NCBI GenBank assembly: GCA_946478635.1 | Contig: CAMLCX010000119.1 | Location: 1-11,400, forward strand | Direction: 5' to 3' | Length of the DNA: 11,400 bases | DNA from: an uncultured Pseudomonadota bacterium | GTDB taxonomy: Bacteria > Desulfobacterota_B > Binatia > UBA9968 | Part shown: positions 1 through 5,965 of the stretch, one piece after another | Layout of the letters: every line of letters starts with the position of its first letter | Position numbering within the stretch: the first letter of the stretch is position 1 | Program-made: the position numbers and the translations under genes | Notes under the pieces: generated by a model | Told to the model about the DNA's origin: nothing | The model's input: the letters and a program-made list of their open reading frames with translations, nothing else | Database searches by the model: none

Positions 1-605
1 TTTTTCCCTTGGCTTGTCAGGCGCCAGCCGAGCTCGGCATCTTCGCCGTACATGAAAAAAGACTCGTCGAATATTCCGGTTTCTGTAACCAAATCTTTCG
101 GGAATAGTAAGCAGCAACCCGTAAAATAGTGAAAGCGACCGAGACCAGGGCGGGAAAGCAGCAAGCCGAAATAGCGATGATACCAAATACCAAATTCCCG
201 TCCTGGATCGTTGGACACGATTCGCGGAGCTACCAGAGCAATGGTTGAGTCCTTCTCAAACTGGGCCAGCATTGTTATGACTAATTCCGGTCCAGCGACG
301 GCGTCGTTGTTTAACAGCAGGTAGTAGTCGTGGGGAGCCTCGCACCGTCGATCATAAGTGAGGACGAAGTTGACGCCCTTTGCGAATCCAAGATTCTGTC
401 CGGCGGTAAGAATTCTGATTTTGACTCCGGCCACAGCGGACAGCTCGCCGATGACGCGCTCTAAAGCCGCTGACGCTTCGTCAGATCCCGAATTGTCCAG
501 GATGTAGATGGTTTCAAGATGCTGTCCGAGAAGAGATCGCGTGCTTTGTTTGGTTTTTTCGGCGCCGAAATAATCGAGGATGACCGCACACACACGTGGT
601 TTCAT
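1..605 (-). CDS. Family 2 glycosyltransferase (GT-A fold), N-terminal 201 residues, truncated by window edge
   Basis: This is the amino-terminal part of a GT2 glycosyltransferase, which transfers a sugar from a nucleotide-sugar donor, typically rhamnose or hexose, onto a glycan at the cytoplasmic face of the membrane. The frame opens with ATG at 605-603 (MKPRVCAVILDYFGAEKT) and has no stop to position 1. The usual landmarks occur in order: a beta strand near residues 5-12, the N-x-GF-x-x-G-x-N block at 71-79 (NLGFAKGVN), the metal/nucleotide-binding LLNNDA at 97-102, GCCLLFPKDL at 163-172, and the catalytic-base segment FFMYGEDAELGWRL at 183-196 with Glu188/Asp189. No clear Shine-Dalgarno sequence precedes the ATG. 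It is divergent from pilD, with 89 bp between the start codons. The acceptor cannot be deduced. It may belong to a polysaccharide or pilin-glycosylation cluster beyond the left edge, but only its position hints at the latter. Confidence 0.9.
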   Translation of the reverse strand, partial: MKPRVCAVILDYFGAEKTKQSTRSLLGQHLETIYILDNSGSDEASAALERVIGELSAVAGVKIRILTAGQNLGFAKGVNFVLTYDRRCEAPHDYYLLLNNDAVAGPELVITMLAQFEKDSTIALVAPRIVSNDPGREFGIWYHRYFGLLLSRPGLGRFHYFTGCCLLFPKDLVTETGIFDESFFMYGEDAELGWRLTSQGK

Positions 606-694
606 TAAGGAATGCAATGTATCAAATCGCCGAGCTGAGCAAAACTGGAAATCATTTCCCTGAACAATTCACTTTATAGTACACTAAGAGAATT

Positions 695-1480
695 ATGTTT
701 CATTCATTCGTCTTTGTCTTCGGTGCGCTGGTGGGGAGTTTTCTCAACGTCTGCATTTTGAGAATTCCCCGCGGGGCTTCGATCGTCTCGCCGCCGTCGC
801 ATTGTCCGAATTGCAAAACCCCTATTTCATTTTACGATAATGTTCCACTACTGAGTTATTTGTTTTTGCGGGGGCGCTGCCGGGCCTGTGGGGAGCGAAT
901 CTCGCCGCGGTATTTCGTGGTGGAGTTATTGACCGCGGTCCTCGCTGTGGCACTGTTCGAGCGTTTCGGCTTCGGATTCACGTTTTTTGTAAGCTTTGTG
1001 TTCGTCGCGGCCCTGATTGTTATTTCCTTCATCGATCTGGACGTGCGGATCGTGCCGGACGTGATCAGCTTGCCGGGAATCGTCTGCGGCTTGGCGCTGT
1101 CGGTGGTCGGCTACTTCGTCATCGGCCGGGAAGCGGACATGGTTCCGTCCCCGGTGAGTTCGATTATCGGCATTTTGGCCGGCGGCGGCTTTCTGCTCGC
1201 AACGGCCTGGCTCTACGAGAAATTTACCGGCGTCGAAGGCATGGGGGGCGGGGACATCAAACTGCTCGCCATGATCGGCGCTTTTTTGGGCTGGCCATCG
1301 ATCCCGATCACGCTTTTCATTGCTTCTCTAGTCGGCTCCGTGGTTGGGCTGACGTGCATGGTTCTCACGGGCGCGGGCCGAAGGCTCGCGTTGCCTTTCG
1401 CGCCGTTTCTCTGCGCGGGAGCGGTGTTGTTCATCTTCTTCGGCAATCAGCTAATCGACTTTTACCTGCCGCCGGTTTGA
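695..1480 (+). CDS. pilD: Type IV prepilin peptidase / N-methyltransferase PilD (A24 family)
   Basis: PilD is an inner-membrane aspartyl protease that cuts type IV prepilins after the conserved Gly and methylates the new N-terminus. All 261 residues appear intact, a normal length for the family. The N-terminal cytoplasmic domain carries both CxxC pairs (Cys37/Cys40 in CPNCKTPI and Cys62/Cys65 in CRACGERISPRY), typical of bifunctional enzymes. The two catalytic-Asp regions are FIDLD (Asp114/Asp116, followed by VRIVPD) and GGGDIKL (Asp187). About seven hydrophobic segments follow the expected pattern, ending with LPFAPFL near 232-239. The ATG at 695 has a weak AAGAG element 5-9 bases upstream, and a TATAGT hexamer at 675-680 could be a -10 box although no good -35 box is seen. 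Its position just upstream of eight pilin-like genes fits its role, but the 218-bp gap and sigma-54 promoter that follow suggest separate transcription from operon 1. Confidence 0.97.
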   Translation: MFHSFVFVFGALVGSFLNVCILRIPRGASIVSPPSHCPNCKTPISFYDNVPLLSYLFLRGRCRACGERISPRYFVVELLTAVLAVALFERFGFGFTFFVSFVFVAALIVISFIDLDVRIVPDVISLPGIVCGLALSVVGYFVIGREADMVPSPVSSIIGILAGGGFLLATAWLYEKFTGVEGMGGGDIKLLAMIGAFLGWPSIPITLFIASLVGSVVGLTCMVLTGAGRRLALPFAPFLCAGAVLFIFFGNQLIDFYLPPV

Positions 1481-1484
1481 CCCG

Positions 1485-1551
1485 TTTCCGTCCCGCTTTT
1501 ACGTTTTTCGTCACCCTGACACAGATTGACAGAAGGTTGTTTTTTGTCCCG
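1485..1551 (+). promoter_or_regulatory. Candidate activator (enhancer) sites: three T-rich/GTC direct repeats
   Basis: Three similar elements lie in the same orientation: TTTCCGTCCCG (1485-1495), TTTTTCGTCACC (1504-1515) and TTTTTTGTCCCG (1540-1551). The GTC cores fall about 108, 144 and 164 bases before the predicted sigma-54 transcription start. That is the usual range for binding sites of sigma-54 activators such as PilR. PilR sites in Pseudomonas contain a TGTC core, which the third element matches. This assignment is inferred from position and repetition only. Confidence 0.3.
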
Positions 1552-1627
1552 TGCACTTTCAGGCAGTCCTTGGCATGCCTAGCGACATCTTGGATATGTG
1601 GTTCAGCGCAAAGACGCGGCTTTTCAA

Positions 1628-1643
1628 TGGTGCGCGAATTGCA
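1628..1643 (+). promoter_or_regulatory. Sigma-54 (RpoN) promoter of minor-pilin operon 1
   Basis: TGGTGCGCGAATTGCA fits the consensus TGGYRYR-N4-TTGCW at every defined position. The GG (1629-1630) and GC (1641-1642) are separated by exactly ten bases, the spacing RpoN requires. Transcription would start near 1654, giving a leader of about 45 bases before the GTG start at 1699. Sigma-54 with PilR-type activation is a well-known way of controlling pilin genes, so the context supports the match. No comparable sigma-70 promoter was found in this gap. Confidence 0.8.
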
Positions 1644-1698
1644 CTTAGACCGGGGGTCACAGACTCCATTTAGATTGTAATCGTTAAGGAAAATTCCA

Positions 1699-2151
1699 GT
1701 GGCATTATTCACTAACCGCAAGGGGCGCGCCCTTCTCACGGATCAACGCGGATTTAGTCTCGGCGAAATCCTGGTCGCCGCGGCTGTATTTGGAATTCTC
1801 GCGGTGGTCGCCGTTCCGCAATTTCTCGCCTTCCGGCCGATGAATCGTCTCAACGGCGCCGCGCGTCAGGTTTACAGCGAGCTGATGTGGGCGCGCTCCA
1901 AAGCTGTCAATGACAACACCTCGTATGTGGTGACCTTTCCGACCAACCAAACGATGTTGATTACGGGCTCAACAGCCAAAACGGTGAACATTCAAACCGA
2001 GTACTCCGATGTGACGCTAACGTCTTCGGCGTCCACCATCACGTTTTCCTCCAGGGGAACGGCGAGTGTTGCGCCCACGATTACATTGACCAACCCGGGT
2101 GGAACTAAAACCGTAACAGTGAGAATTACCGGTACGGCGAGTATCAGCTAA
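1699..2151 (+). CDS. fimT: FimT/GspH-like minor type IV pilin, operon 1
   Basis: This minor pilin is expected to be processed by PilD and to sit in the tip or priming complex of a type IV pilus. It has 150 residues. The prepilin motif is QRG|FSLGEILVAAAVFGI, cleaved after Gly18 with Glu at +5 (Glu23), and is followed by the hydrophobic helix that anchors the protein in the inner membrane before assembly. The C-terminal half carries the GspH/FimT pattern ITFSSRGTAS (114-123), then alternating strands ending GTKTVTVRITGTASIS. It contains no cysteine and ends in a Ser/Thr-rich tail without the basic GRxR motif found in the operon 2 paralogue. The start is GTG at 1699 with AAGGA at 1686-1690, eight bases upstream. 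It is the first gene of operon 1, and its TAA stop overlaps the next ATG by one base (TAATG), suggesting translational coupling. Confidence 0.9.
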   Translation: MALFTNRKGRALLTDQRGFSLGEILVAAAVFGILAVVAVPQFLAFRPMNRLNGAARQVYSELMWARSKAVNDNTSYVVTFPTNQTMLITGSTAKTVNIQTEYSDVTLTSSASTITFSSRGTASVAPTITLTNPGGTKTVTVRITGTASIS

Positions 2152-2579
2152 TGGCGGTTTTTTCAAAAAGTCAGATTTGGCGAATTGCCAGGGATCAGCA
2201 GGGGTTTACCCTGATCGAGATCTTTATCTCCATCGTTCTTCTGACGATCGGTTTGTTGGGCACGGCTGCGTTAACGACCGGAGTGGTGCGCGGAAACCTG
2301 GCGAGTAAAAACATCACCACCGCCACGGCGCTTGCTCAATCCTGCCTTGAGGAGAATCGGCGGGTTGGCTATACGAATGCGGGCGCCGGCACGAGCGGTT
2401 GTCTATCGGGCAGCACCAACGTTATCCAAGGCGGGGTTACCTTCGCGCGGACCTTAACGGTTGCTCCCACGGTGCCTGATTCAACAAACATAAGGACTCT
2501 TACCGTCGTCGTGACCTGGTCTGAAGGCGGGTCGGGAACGAAATCGATTACTTTGGTAACTGTCTTGGCCGCTTCATGA
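2151..2579 (+). CDS. pilV: PilV-like minor type IV pilin, operon 1
   Basis: This 142-residue minor pilin of the PilV (GspI-like) type has the prepilin motif QQG|FTLIEIFISIVLLTIG, cleaved after Gly18 with Glu23 at +5. The mature helix runs on through GLLGTAALTTGVVRGNLASKN, and the helical part ends at ALAQSCLEENRRVGY, the segment typical of PilV proteins. A compact beta domain follows, with strands VTFARTLTVAP and RTLTVVVTWSEGG. Two cysteines (65 and 84) could form a disulphide. The ATG at 2151 shares its A with the preceding stop codon, and the TGA stop at 2577-2579 overlaps the next ATG (ATGA), so genes one to three of the operon are tightly coupled. The family call rests on the N-terminal motif, gene order and overall architecture; assignment to PilV rather than another minor pilin is likely but not certain. 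Confidence 0.88.
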   Translation: MAVFSKSQIWRIARDQQGFTLIEIFISIVLLTIGLLGTAALTTGVVRGNLASKNITTATALAQSCLEENRRVGYTNAGAGTSGCLSGSTNVIQGGVTFARTLTVAPTVPDSTNIRTLTVVVTWSEGGSGTKSITLVTVLAAS

Positions 2580-3211
2580 CCGGCGTCGAAATGTCCATGG
2601 CAAAATTCAAAAACACTGCCGGCTTCACGCTCATCGAGCTATTGGTATCCATGGCCATCGGCTTGGCGGTGATCGCCTCAGTCGCGGGTACTTTCACGGC
2701 GCAGACGAGACAGAACAACGCCGAGGAACAGGTCGCTCAGATGGAGCAAAACGTCCGCGCCGCGTTGGATCTAATGGTTCGGGAAATCCAGATGGCAAAA
2801 TACAACCCGGCGGGAACATCGGCCTTTTCAAGCGCCTACGGCGTGACCTACAGCGCCTCCCAGTTGGAAGTCAAAGCAGATTTGAACGGGAATGGGGCAA
2901 TCGATACATCGAGCGGCAGCGTCGAGGACATCATCTATGCCCATGACGCCACGAATCGGTACATCACTCGGAAACTCGGCTCCAGCGGCACCGCGGAAAT
3001 TGTCGCGGATAACATCACCGCCTTCACGTTCAATTACTATGACGCCAACGGCAGCGCGGTGACTTCGTCGGCGAATAGCGGAAACATCCGAAAGATTTCC
3101 ATTAGCATCACGGCGAGAACAGCCAAACCAGACCCTAGCTTTACGAGCAATGGCGGCTACCGCACGTATCAATTGAGCGCTGATATTACGCCGCCAAATC
3201 TATCCGTGTAA
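2576..3211 (+). CDS. pilW: PilW-like minor type IV pilin with Ca-loop-like motif, operon 1
   Basis: This is a PilW (GspJ-like) minor pilin of 211 residues. The prepilin motif is TAG|FTLIELLVSMAIGLAVI, cleaved after Gly16 with Glu21 at +5. The conserved helix block ALDLMVREIQMAKYNP (63-78) is characteristic of PilW. Residues 102-110, DLNGNGAID, resemble an EF-hand or dockerin calcium loop and are followed by EDIIY at 117-121. The operon 2 paralogue keeps this arrangement. Strands AFTFNYYDANGS and IRKISISITART complete the globular domain. There are no cysteines. The ATG at 2576 overlaps the previous stop (ATGA); in-frame ATGs at 2591 and 2597 would shorten the leader to 11 or 9 residues, and coupling favours 2576. 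Calcium binding is inferred from the motif and has not been shown for this protein. Confidence 0.88.
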   Translation: MTGVEMSMAKFKNTAGFTLIELLVSMAIGLAVIASVAGTFTAQTRQNNAEEQVAQMEQNVRAALDLMVREIQMAKYNPAGTSAFSSAYGVTYSASQLEVKADLNGNGAIDTSSGSVEDIIYAHDATNRYITRKLGSSGTAEIVADNITAFTFNYYDANGSAVTSSANSGNIRKISISITARTAKPDPSFTSNGGYRTYQLSADITPPNLSV

Positions 3212-3227
3212 CGAGGAGTCCCTACGT

Positions 3228-4406
3228 ATGAATTTCTTCCAAATTTTGAGGCACCGGAGACGCACTGGAACACTGAAGAACCAAAAGGGCTTTATTGTCA
3301 TCGCGGCTCTCACGCTGCTGTCGGCGTTGATCCTGGTCGGAGCGACGGCGTTCCTGCTCGCTTCGACCAATGTGAAAGTCGGCGGCAACTTCAAGACGAA
3401 TCAAATGGCTCTGCAGGTGGCGATGGCGGGCGTGGAACGGGCCCGGGAAATCCTCAGGCAAGCCAACGCGACAAGCACAAACCCCGAGTTGTTAAGCGAG
3501 GAGTTGGCTGCACGCGTGGGGTCGAACGGGCAATTGAACGACCCGTTGTCGACCACCGACGATCTTAATGTGATTACCGGCAATACCAGCAGCGCCAGCA
3601 TGACTGTCGGGACTTCGACCGTCTCTTACGTCGTGTATATGACCAACGATAGCAACGATTCCAACGGCTGGCTGAGCACTACGGACGCAAATAAGCGAGC
3701 GCTTCTAACCTCGATCGCGACGGGACCGAACAATTCCAAAGCCATCGTGCAGACGGTGGTCCAAGTATTCCCCATGGTGTCGAGCCCCTCGGTGATTTAT
3801 ACCAAGGGCGATGTGACGGGCAATGGCAGCAGCTTGAGCGTCACCGGCAATGACCAGTGTAGCGGCGGCACGAACCTTGGGTCGATCTACGCGAAGGGAG
3901 ACTGGAATCCCAACGGGAGCCCATCGCTTAGCGGCAATCCTGCCACGCCAGTCGAGTACGGAAATCTCGATCTCGATATCGCCGGAATGATTAGTCAGCT
4001 AAAAGCCGCGGCCACTGTAACGCTGACCGCTGACACGAATAACCAGACCTACGGCAGCTCGTCCGACTATAAAATAATTTATTCGAACACCAGCAGCCCA
4101 GTTAACGTCAACGGGCTCAAGCTAAACAACATGACGGGTTGGGGTATTCTGCTTGTGGATGGTGACCTGGAATTGGGCGGAGGATTTAATTGGAACGGTA
4201 TCATCCTGGCCACCGGAGCGGTAAATTTGAATGGCGGCGGCGGGCCCAATGCGGTCAATATTGCAGGTCAGCTTTTGAGTGGTACCTCGACGGTGACGGA
4301 TATTTCCCTCAATGGGTCCAACAACATTACTTATAACAGCTGCTACGTCAAAAAAGCCACGGCCCAGGCGCCGCTGAAAGTCACCAGCTGGAAACAGAAT
4401 TTTTAG
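3228..4406 (+). CDS. pilX: Large PilX/GspK-like minor pilin, operon 1 (putative tip subunit)
   Basis: This 392-residue protein has a PilX-type N-terminus: NQKG|FIVIAALTLLSALILVG, cleaved after Gly21. The +5 residue is Ala26, not Glu, as in GspK and PilX proteins, which start the filament and need no upstream partner. The PilX-like segment NVKVGGNFKTNQMALQVAMA (48-67) leads into AGVERAREILRQ. The remainder is unusually long, since classical PilX is about half this size. It is rich in Gly, Asn, Ser and Thr, with repeated short strands (GDVTGNGSSLSVTGN, GDWNPNGSPSLSGN) suggestive of a beta-solenoid. A block at 304-330 (GWGILLVDGDLEL, then NWNGIILATG) recurs in the operon 2 paralogue. The cysteines at 211 and 372 may pair. 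The start is ATG 3228 with GAGGAG at 3213-3218, a strong ribosome site 16 bp after pilW. No PilY1 follows; the next gene is convergent. Confidence 0.82.
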   Translation: MNFFQILRHRRRTGTLKNQKGFIVIAALTLLSALILVGATAFLLASTNVKVGGNFKTNQMALQVAMAGVERAREILRQANATSTNPELLSEELAARVGSNGQLNDPLSTTDDLNVITGNTSSASMTVGTSTVSYVVYMTNDSNDSNGWLSTTDANKRALLTSIATGPNNSKAIVQTVVQVFPMVSSPSVIYTKGDVTGNGSSLSVTGNDQCSGGTNLGSIYAKGDWNPNGSPSLSGNPATPVEYGNLDLDIAGMISQLKAAATVTLTADTNNQTYGSSSDYKIIYSNTSSPVNVNGLKLNNMTGWGILLVDGDLELGGGFNWNGIILATGAVNLNGGGGPNAVNIAGQLLSGTSTVTDISLNGSNNITYNSCYVKKATAQAPLKVTSWKQNF

Positions 4407-4966
4407 CGGCGCGATTTGAGCGCCGCCTCGGCGTCATTGGCCATCGCGCTCAACTCGCTGTACTCGCGCAGATACTGATTGACTTTTCGCTCGCTGCGGA
4501 TTTTCGCGATCAAGGCGGCGACTTTCTTCAGGTAGACGTCCAATTCGCCGGTTAACATGGCAGTCAATTCGCCGGCCTGGGCTTTAAGAGCGTCAAATTC
4601 TTTGTAAACAGGGTCGTTTTCGTCTTTCTTGGCCGGCGCTTTTGCTCCCACGGCCGGCGCTTCTTTCGTTAATTCATCATCGCCGCTCTGCTTGGAAATT
4701 GCTTCAGGCATATCCGATGGATCGGGAGCGGCGGTGATCGCCAGCCGAACCAGCTTATCCGACTTTTCAATTTTCAAGACGAAATTGCGATCAACCCCAA
4801 ACACCCCGCCGTAGGTATCGAACAGGACCTGGGCACCGTCGTGCCAATAACGATCGGTGACATACTCGTTACCGTTCTTGAGCTTGATAACGTAGGCGGA
4901 ATCAGCCACGCTGACTCCGCTACCGAGCATCACGGCGACCAGTCCGCCCACCGCTATCCTACGCAT
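4403..4966 (-). CDS. Secreted (periplasmic) protein of unknown function
   Basis: I do not recognise a named family. Read from ATG 4966, the protein has 187 residues and begins with a Sec signal peptide, MRRIAVGGLVAVMLGSGVSVADSA, with likely cleavage after Ala21 or Ala24 and no lipobox. Residues 25-70 form a small beta-rich domain (YVIKLKNGNEYVTDRYWHDG, then VLFDTYGGVFGVDRNFVLKIEKSD) of the kind found in short periplasmic proteins. Residues 80-118 are a Pro/Ala/Lys linker, probably disordered, and 119-187 form a long charged helix, perhaps a coiled coil. Upstream in-frame starts (ATG 5002, TTG 5020) would bury the signal peptide and would lie at or upstream of the predicted promoter, so 4966 is preferred. 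The gene is convergent with pilX of operon 1, with stop codons overlapping over 4403-4406, and divergent from operon 2. A pilus-related role is suggested only by position. Confidence 0.8.
   Translation of the reverse strand: MRRIAVGGLVAVMLGSGVSVADSAYVIKLKNGNEYVTDRYWHDGAQVLFDTYGGVFGVDRNFVLKIEKSDKLVRLAITAAPDPSDMPEAISKQSGDDELTKEAPAVGAKAPAKKDENDPVYKEFDALKAQAGELTAMLTGELDVYLKKVAALIAKIRSERKVNQYLREYSELSAMANDAEAALKSRR
4406..4426. repeat. Perfect 7-bp inverted repeat at the convergent gene junction
   Basis: GCGGCGC (4406-4412) and GCGCCGC (4420-4426) flank a seven-base loop. The structure overlaps the last base of the operon 1 pilX stop codon and the final codons of the secreted-protein gene. Neither strand has a U-run on the downstream side, so it is not a standard intrinsic terminator. 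It could still slow or stabilise the 3' ends of two colliding transcripts. Confidence 0.5.
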
Positions 4967-4992
4967 TGATCGTCTCTGCCAAATATAATCGC

Positions 4993-5021
4993 ATTTTACC
5001 ATCGTTTTCGTCCGGCGCAAA
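4993..5021 (-). promoter_or_regulatory. Probable sigma-70 promoter of the secreted-protein gene
   Basis: On the minus strand a TAAAAT -10 box (4998-4993, five of six consensus positions) lies 17 bases after a weak TTTGCG -35 box (5021-5016, three of six). Transcription would start near 4986, about 20 bases before ATG 4966. This supports the shorter start that exposes the signal peptide. Confidence 0.4.
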
Positions 5022-5047
5022 ATTTAAGTTTTGCATCTTGTTTATCC

Positions 5048-5077
5048 TTGACAGGCATCCATCTGCGGCAGTATTTT
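5048..5077 (+). promoter_or_regulatory. Probable sigma-70 promoter of minor-pilin operon 2
   Basis: A perfect TTGACA -35 box (5048-5053) is followed after 18 bases by TATTTT (5072-5077; 4/6). The alternative GTATTT at 17 bases is weaker. Transcription would start near 5083-5085, just before the GGAGGG ribosome site. An open frame runs through this region from TTG 5048, but the promoter overlap argues against translation from there. The promoter class differs from that of operon 1. Confidence 0.55.
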
Positions 5078-5088
5078 CCGCGAGTCTC

Positions 5089-5094
5089 GGAGGG
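5089..5094 (+). promoter_or_regulatory. Shine-Dalgarno site that sets the operon 2 fimT start
   Basis: GGAGGG ends four bases before ATG 5099. It selects this start over the in-frame TTG at 5048, and gives a leader peptide of nine residues. Confidence 0.75.
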
Positions 5095-5098
5095 AGTC

Positions 5099-5548
5099 AT
5101 GAAAATCTCGCTCGAGAAAAAAGCCTTCTCCACCCTTGAGCTGCTCGCGACGGTTGCCGTGATGGGAATTGTCGCGGCCATCGCTTTGCCTAACTGGCGC
5201 AGTCTGATCCCGAACTACACTCTCAACAATTCCCTTCGCCAAATCCAATCCGAACTGCACAGCATCAAGATGCGCGCCGCGGCGGAAAATATCGGCTTTC
5301 AATTCATTTACCTTCAGGATGCCAGCGAGTATACGATTTATCGGGATTCGATTCCCTTGCAGAAAAAGCCGTTGCCGCAGGGAACGATCATCACGAAAAC
5401 CGGCTCCATTTCCTTCTCGCCCAGGGGAACTGCCGGGGGAAACCGAGTGCGATTGCGAAACGAAAATGGTTCGTGCAGGCAAGTCGTGGTCAGCGCGACC
5501 GGCAGGGTGAGAACCTGCACTCCGAGCAGCTGTGCGGACGATTGCTGA
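5099..5548 (+). CDS. fimT: FimT/GspH-like minor pilin with Ala at -1 and C-terminal GRVR, operon 2
   Basis: This 149-residue minor pilin is paralogous to the one at 1699. Its prepilin motif is EKKA|FSTLELLATVAVMGIVAAIALPNW: Glu14 is at +5, but the residue before the cleavage site is Ala9 instead of the nearly universal Gly. The GspH/FimT block ISFSPRGTAGGNRVRLRN (104-121) is present. The end, VVVSATGRVRTCTPSSCADDC, contains GRVR at 135-138. A C-terminal GRxR motif is described for the DNA-binding minor pilin FimT of Legionella, so a role in DNA uptake is possible, though basic GRV endings are also widespread in the family. Cysteines at 126, 140, 145 and 149 could form two disulphides that shape the tail. 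This is the first gene of operon 2, behind a sigma-70-like promoter and a strong ribosome site. Confidence 0.88.
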   Translation: MKISLEKKAFSTLELLATVAVMGIVAAIALPNWRSLIPNYTLNNSLRQIQSELHSIKMRAAAENIGFQFIYLQDASEYTIYRDSIPLQKKPLPQGTIITKTGSISFSPRGTAGGNRVRLRNENGSCRQVVVSATGRVRTCTPSSCADDC

Positions 5549-5567
5549 TCGAACGGATATCAGTCCC

Positions 5568-5963
5568 ATGAGATTTGCAAGAGAGGACGGCTTCACTTTC
5601 AATGAGATCCTAGTCGCCATGAATATTATCGTCGTGGCCGTGATGACCTACTCTCTGGGTAGCGTCCAACTCATTCGCCGGCAGGTTATCAATGACAACT
5701 CGACTGTGGCGATTCATCTGGCGCACGACAAGATCGAAGAATTGCAGGCACGCCGGCCCGCGACGGATGTCGATGTGTGCCCCGGCGGCGGCGATCACGG
5801 TCTTTCGCCAAAGGGTGGCGTGGCGGGAATCTTCGAGCGCTGTTGGAAGATCGCCAATTCACCTCTCGCGGCAGACCTCAAGCAGGCCGAGGTCATCGTT
5901 TCGTGGCGCGATCACGAATCTCATGAAGTCAGGCTGGCGACGCTCATCTTTGTCGGGGAGTAA
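5568..5963 (+). CDS. pilV: PilV-like minor type IV pilin, operon 2
   Basis: This minor pilin of the PilV/GspI type has 131 residues when read from ATG 5568. The prepilin motif is REDG|FTFNEILVAMNIIVVAVMTYS, cleaved after Gly8 with Glu13 at +5. The helix continues through AIHLAHDKIEELQARRP (48-64), the segment typical of PilV-like proteins. The small beta domain ends with FERCWKIANSP and the strands AEVIVSWRDHESHEVRLATLIF, as in GspI/PilV proteins. Cysteines 71 and 92 are positioned to pair. A GTG at 5532 would add 12 residues and overlap the previous gene by 17 bases; ATG 5568 is preferred because it gives a compact leader, although its ribosome site is weak. It lies 19 bp after fimT and 2 bp before the next start. 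Confidence 0.84.
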   Translation: MRFAREDGFTFNEILVAMNIIVVAVMTYSLGSVQLIRRQVINDNSTVAIHLAHDKIEELQARRPATDVDVCPGGGDHGLSPKGGVAGIFERCWKIANSPLAADLKQAEVIVSWRDHESHEVRLATLIFVGE

Positions 5964-5965
5964 CC

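Noticed and set aside
1526..1554. TTGACA at 1526-1531 as a sigma-70 -35 box for operon 1
   Set aside because: No acceptable -10 box lies 16-18 bases downstream (the bases there are CCGTGC), and the sigma-54 site nearer the gene is far better.
1570..1577. GGCATGCC palindrome and nearby GG/GC pairs as another sigma-54 site
   Set aside because: The spacing between GG and GC is eight bases, not ten, and an eight-base palindrome alone is not notable.
4406..4426. Hairpin as an intrinsic terminator for pilX or the secreted-protein gene
   Set aside because: The T-run lies on the wrong side for the plus strand, and an A-run follows it on the minus strand; no U-tail is formed.
5042..5620. Open frame of 192 codons on the minus strand
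   Set aside because: It is antisense to the operon 2 fimT gene, which has a prepilin motif, a ribosome site and a promoter; the antisense product has no recognisable features.
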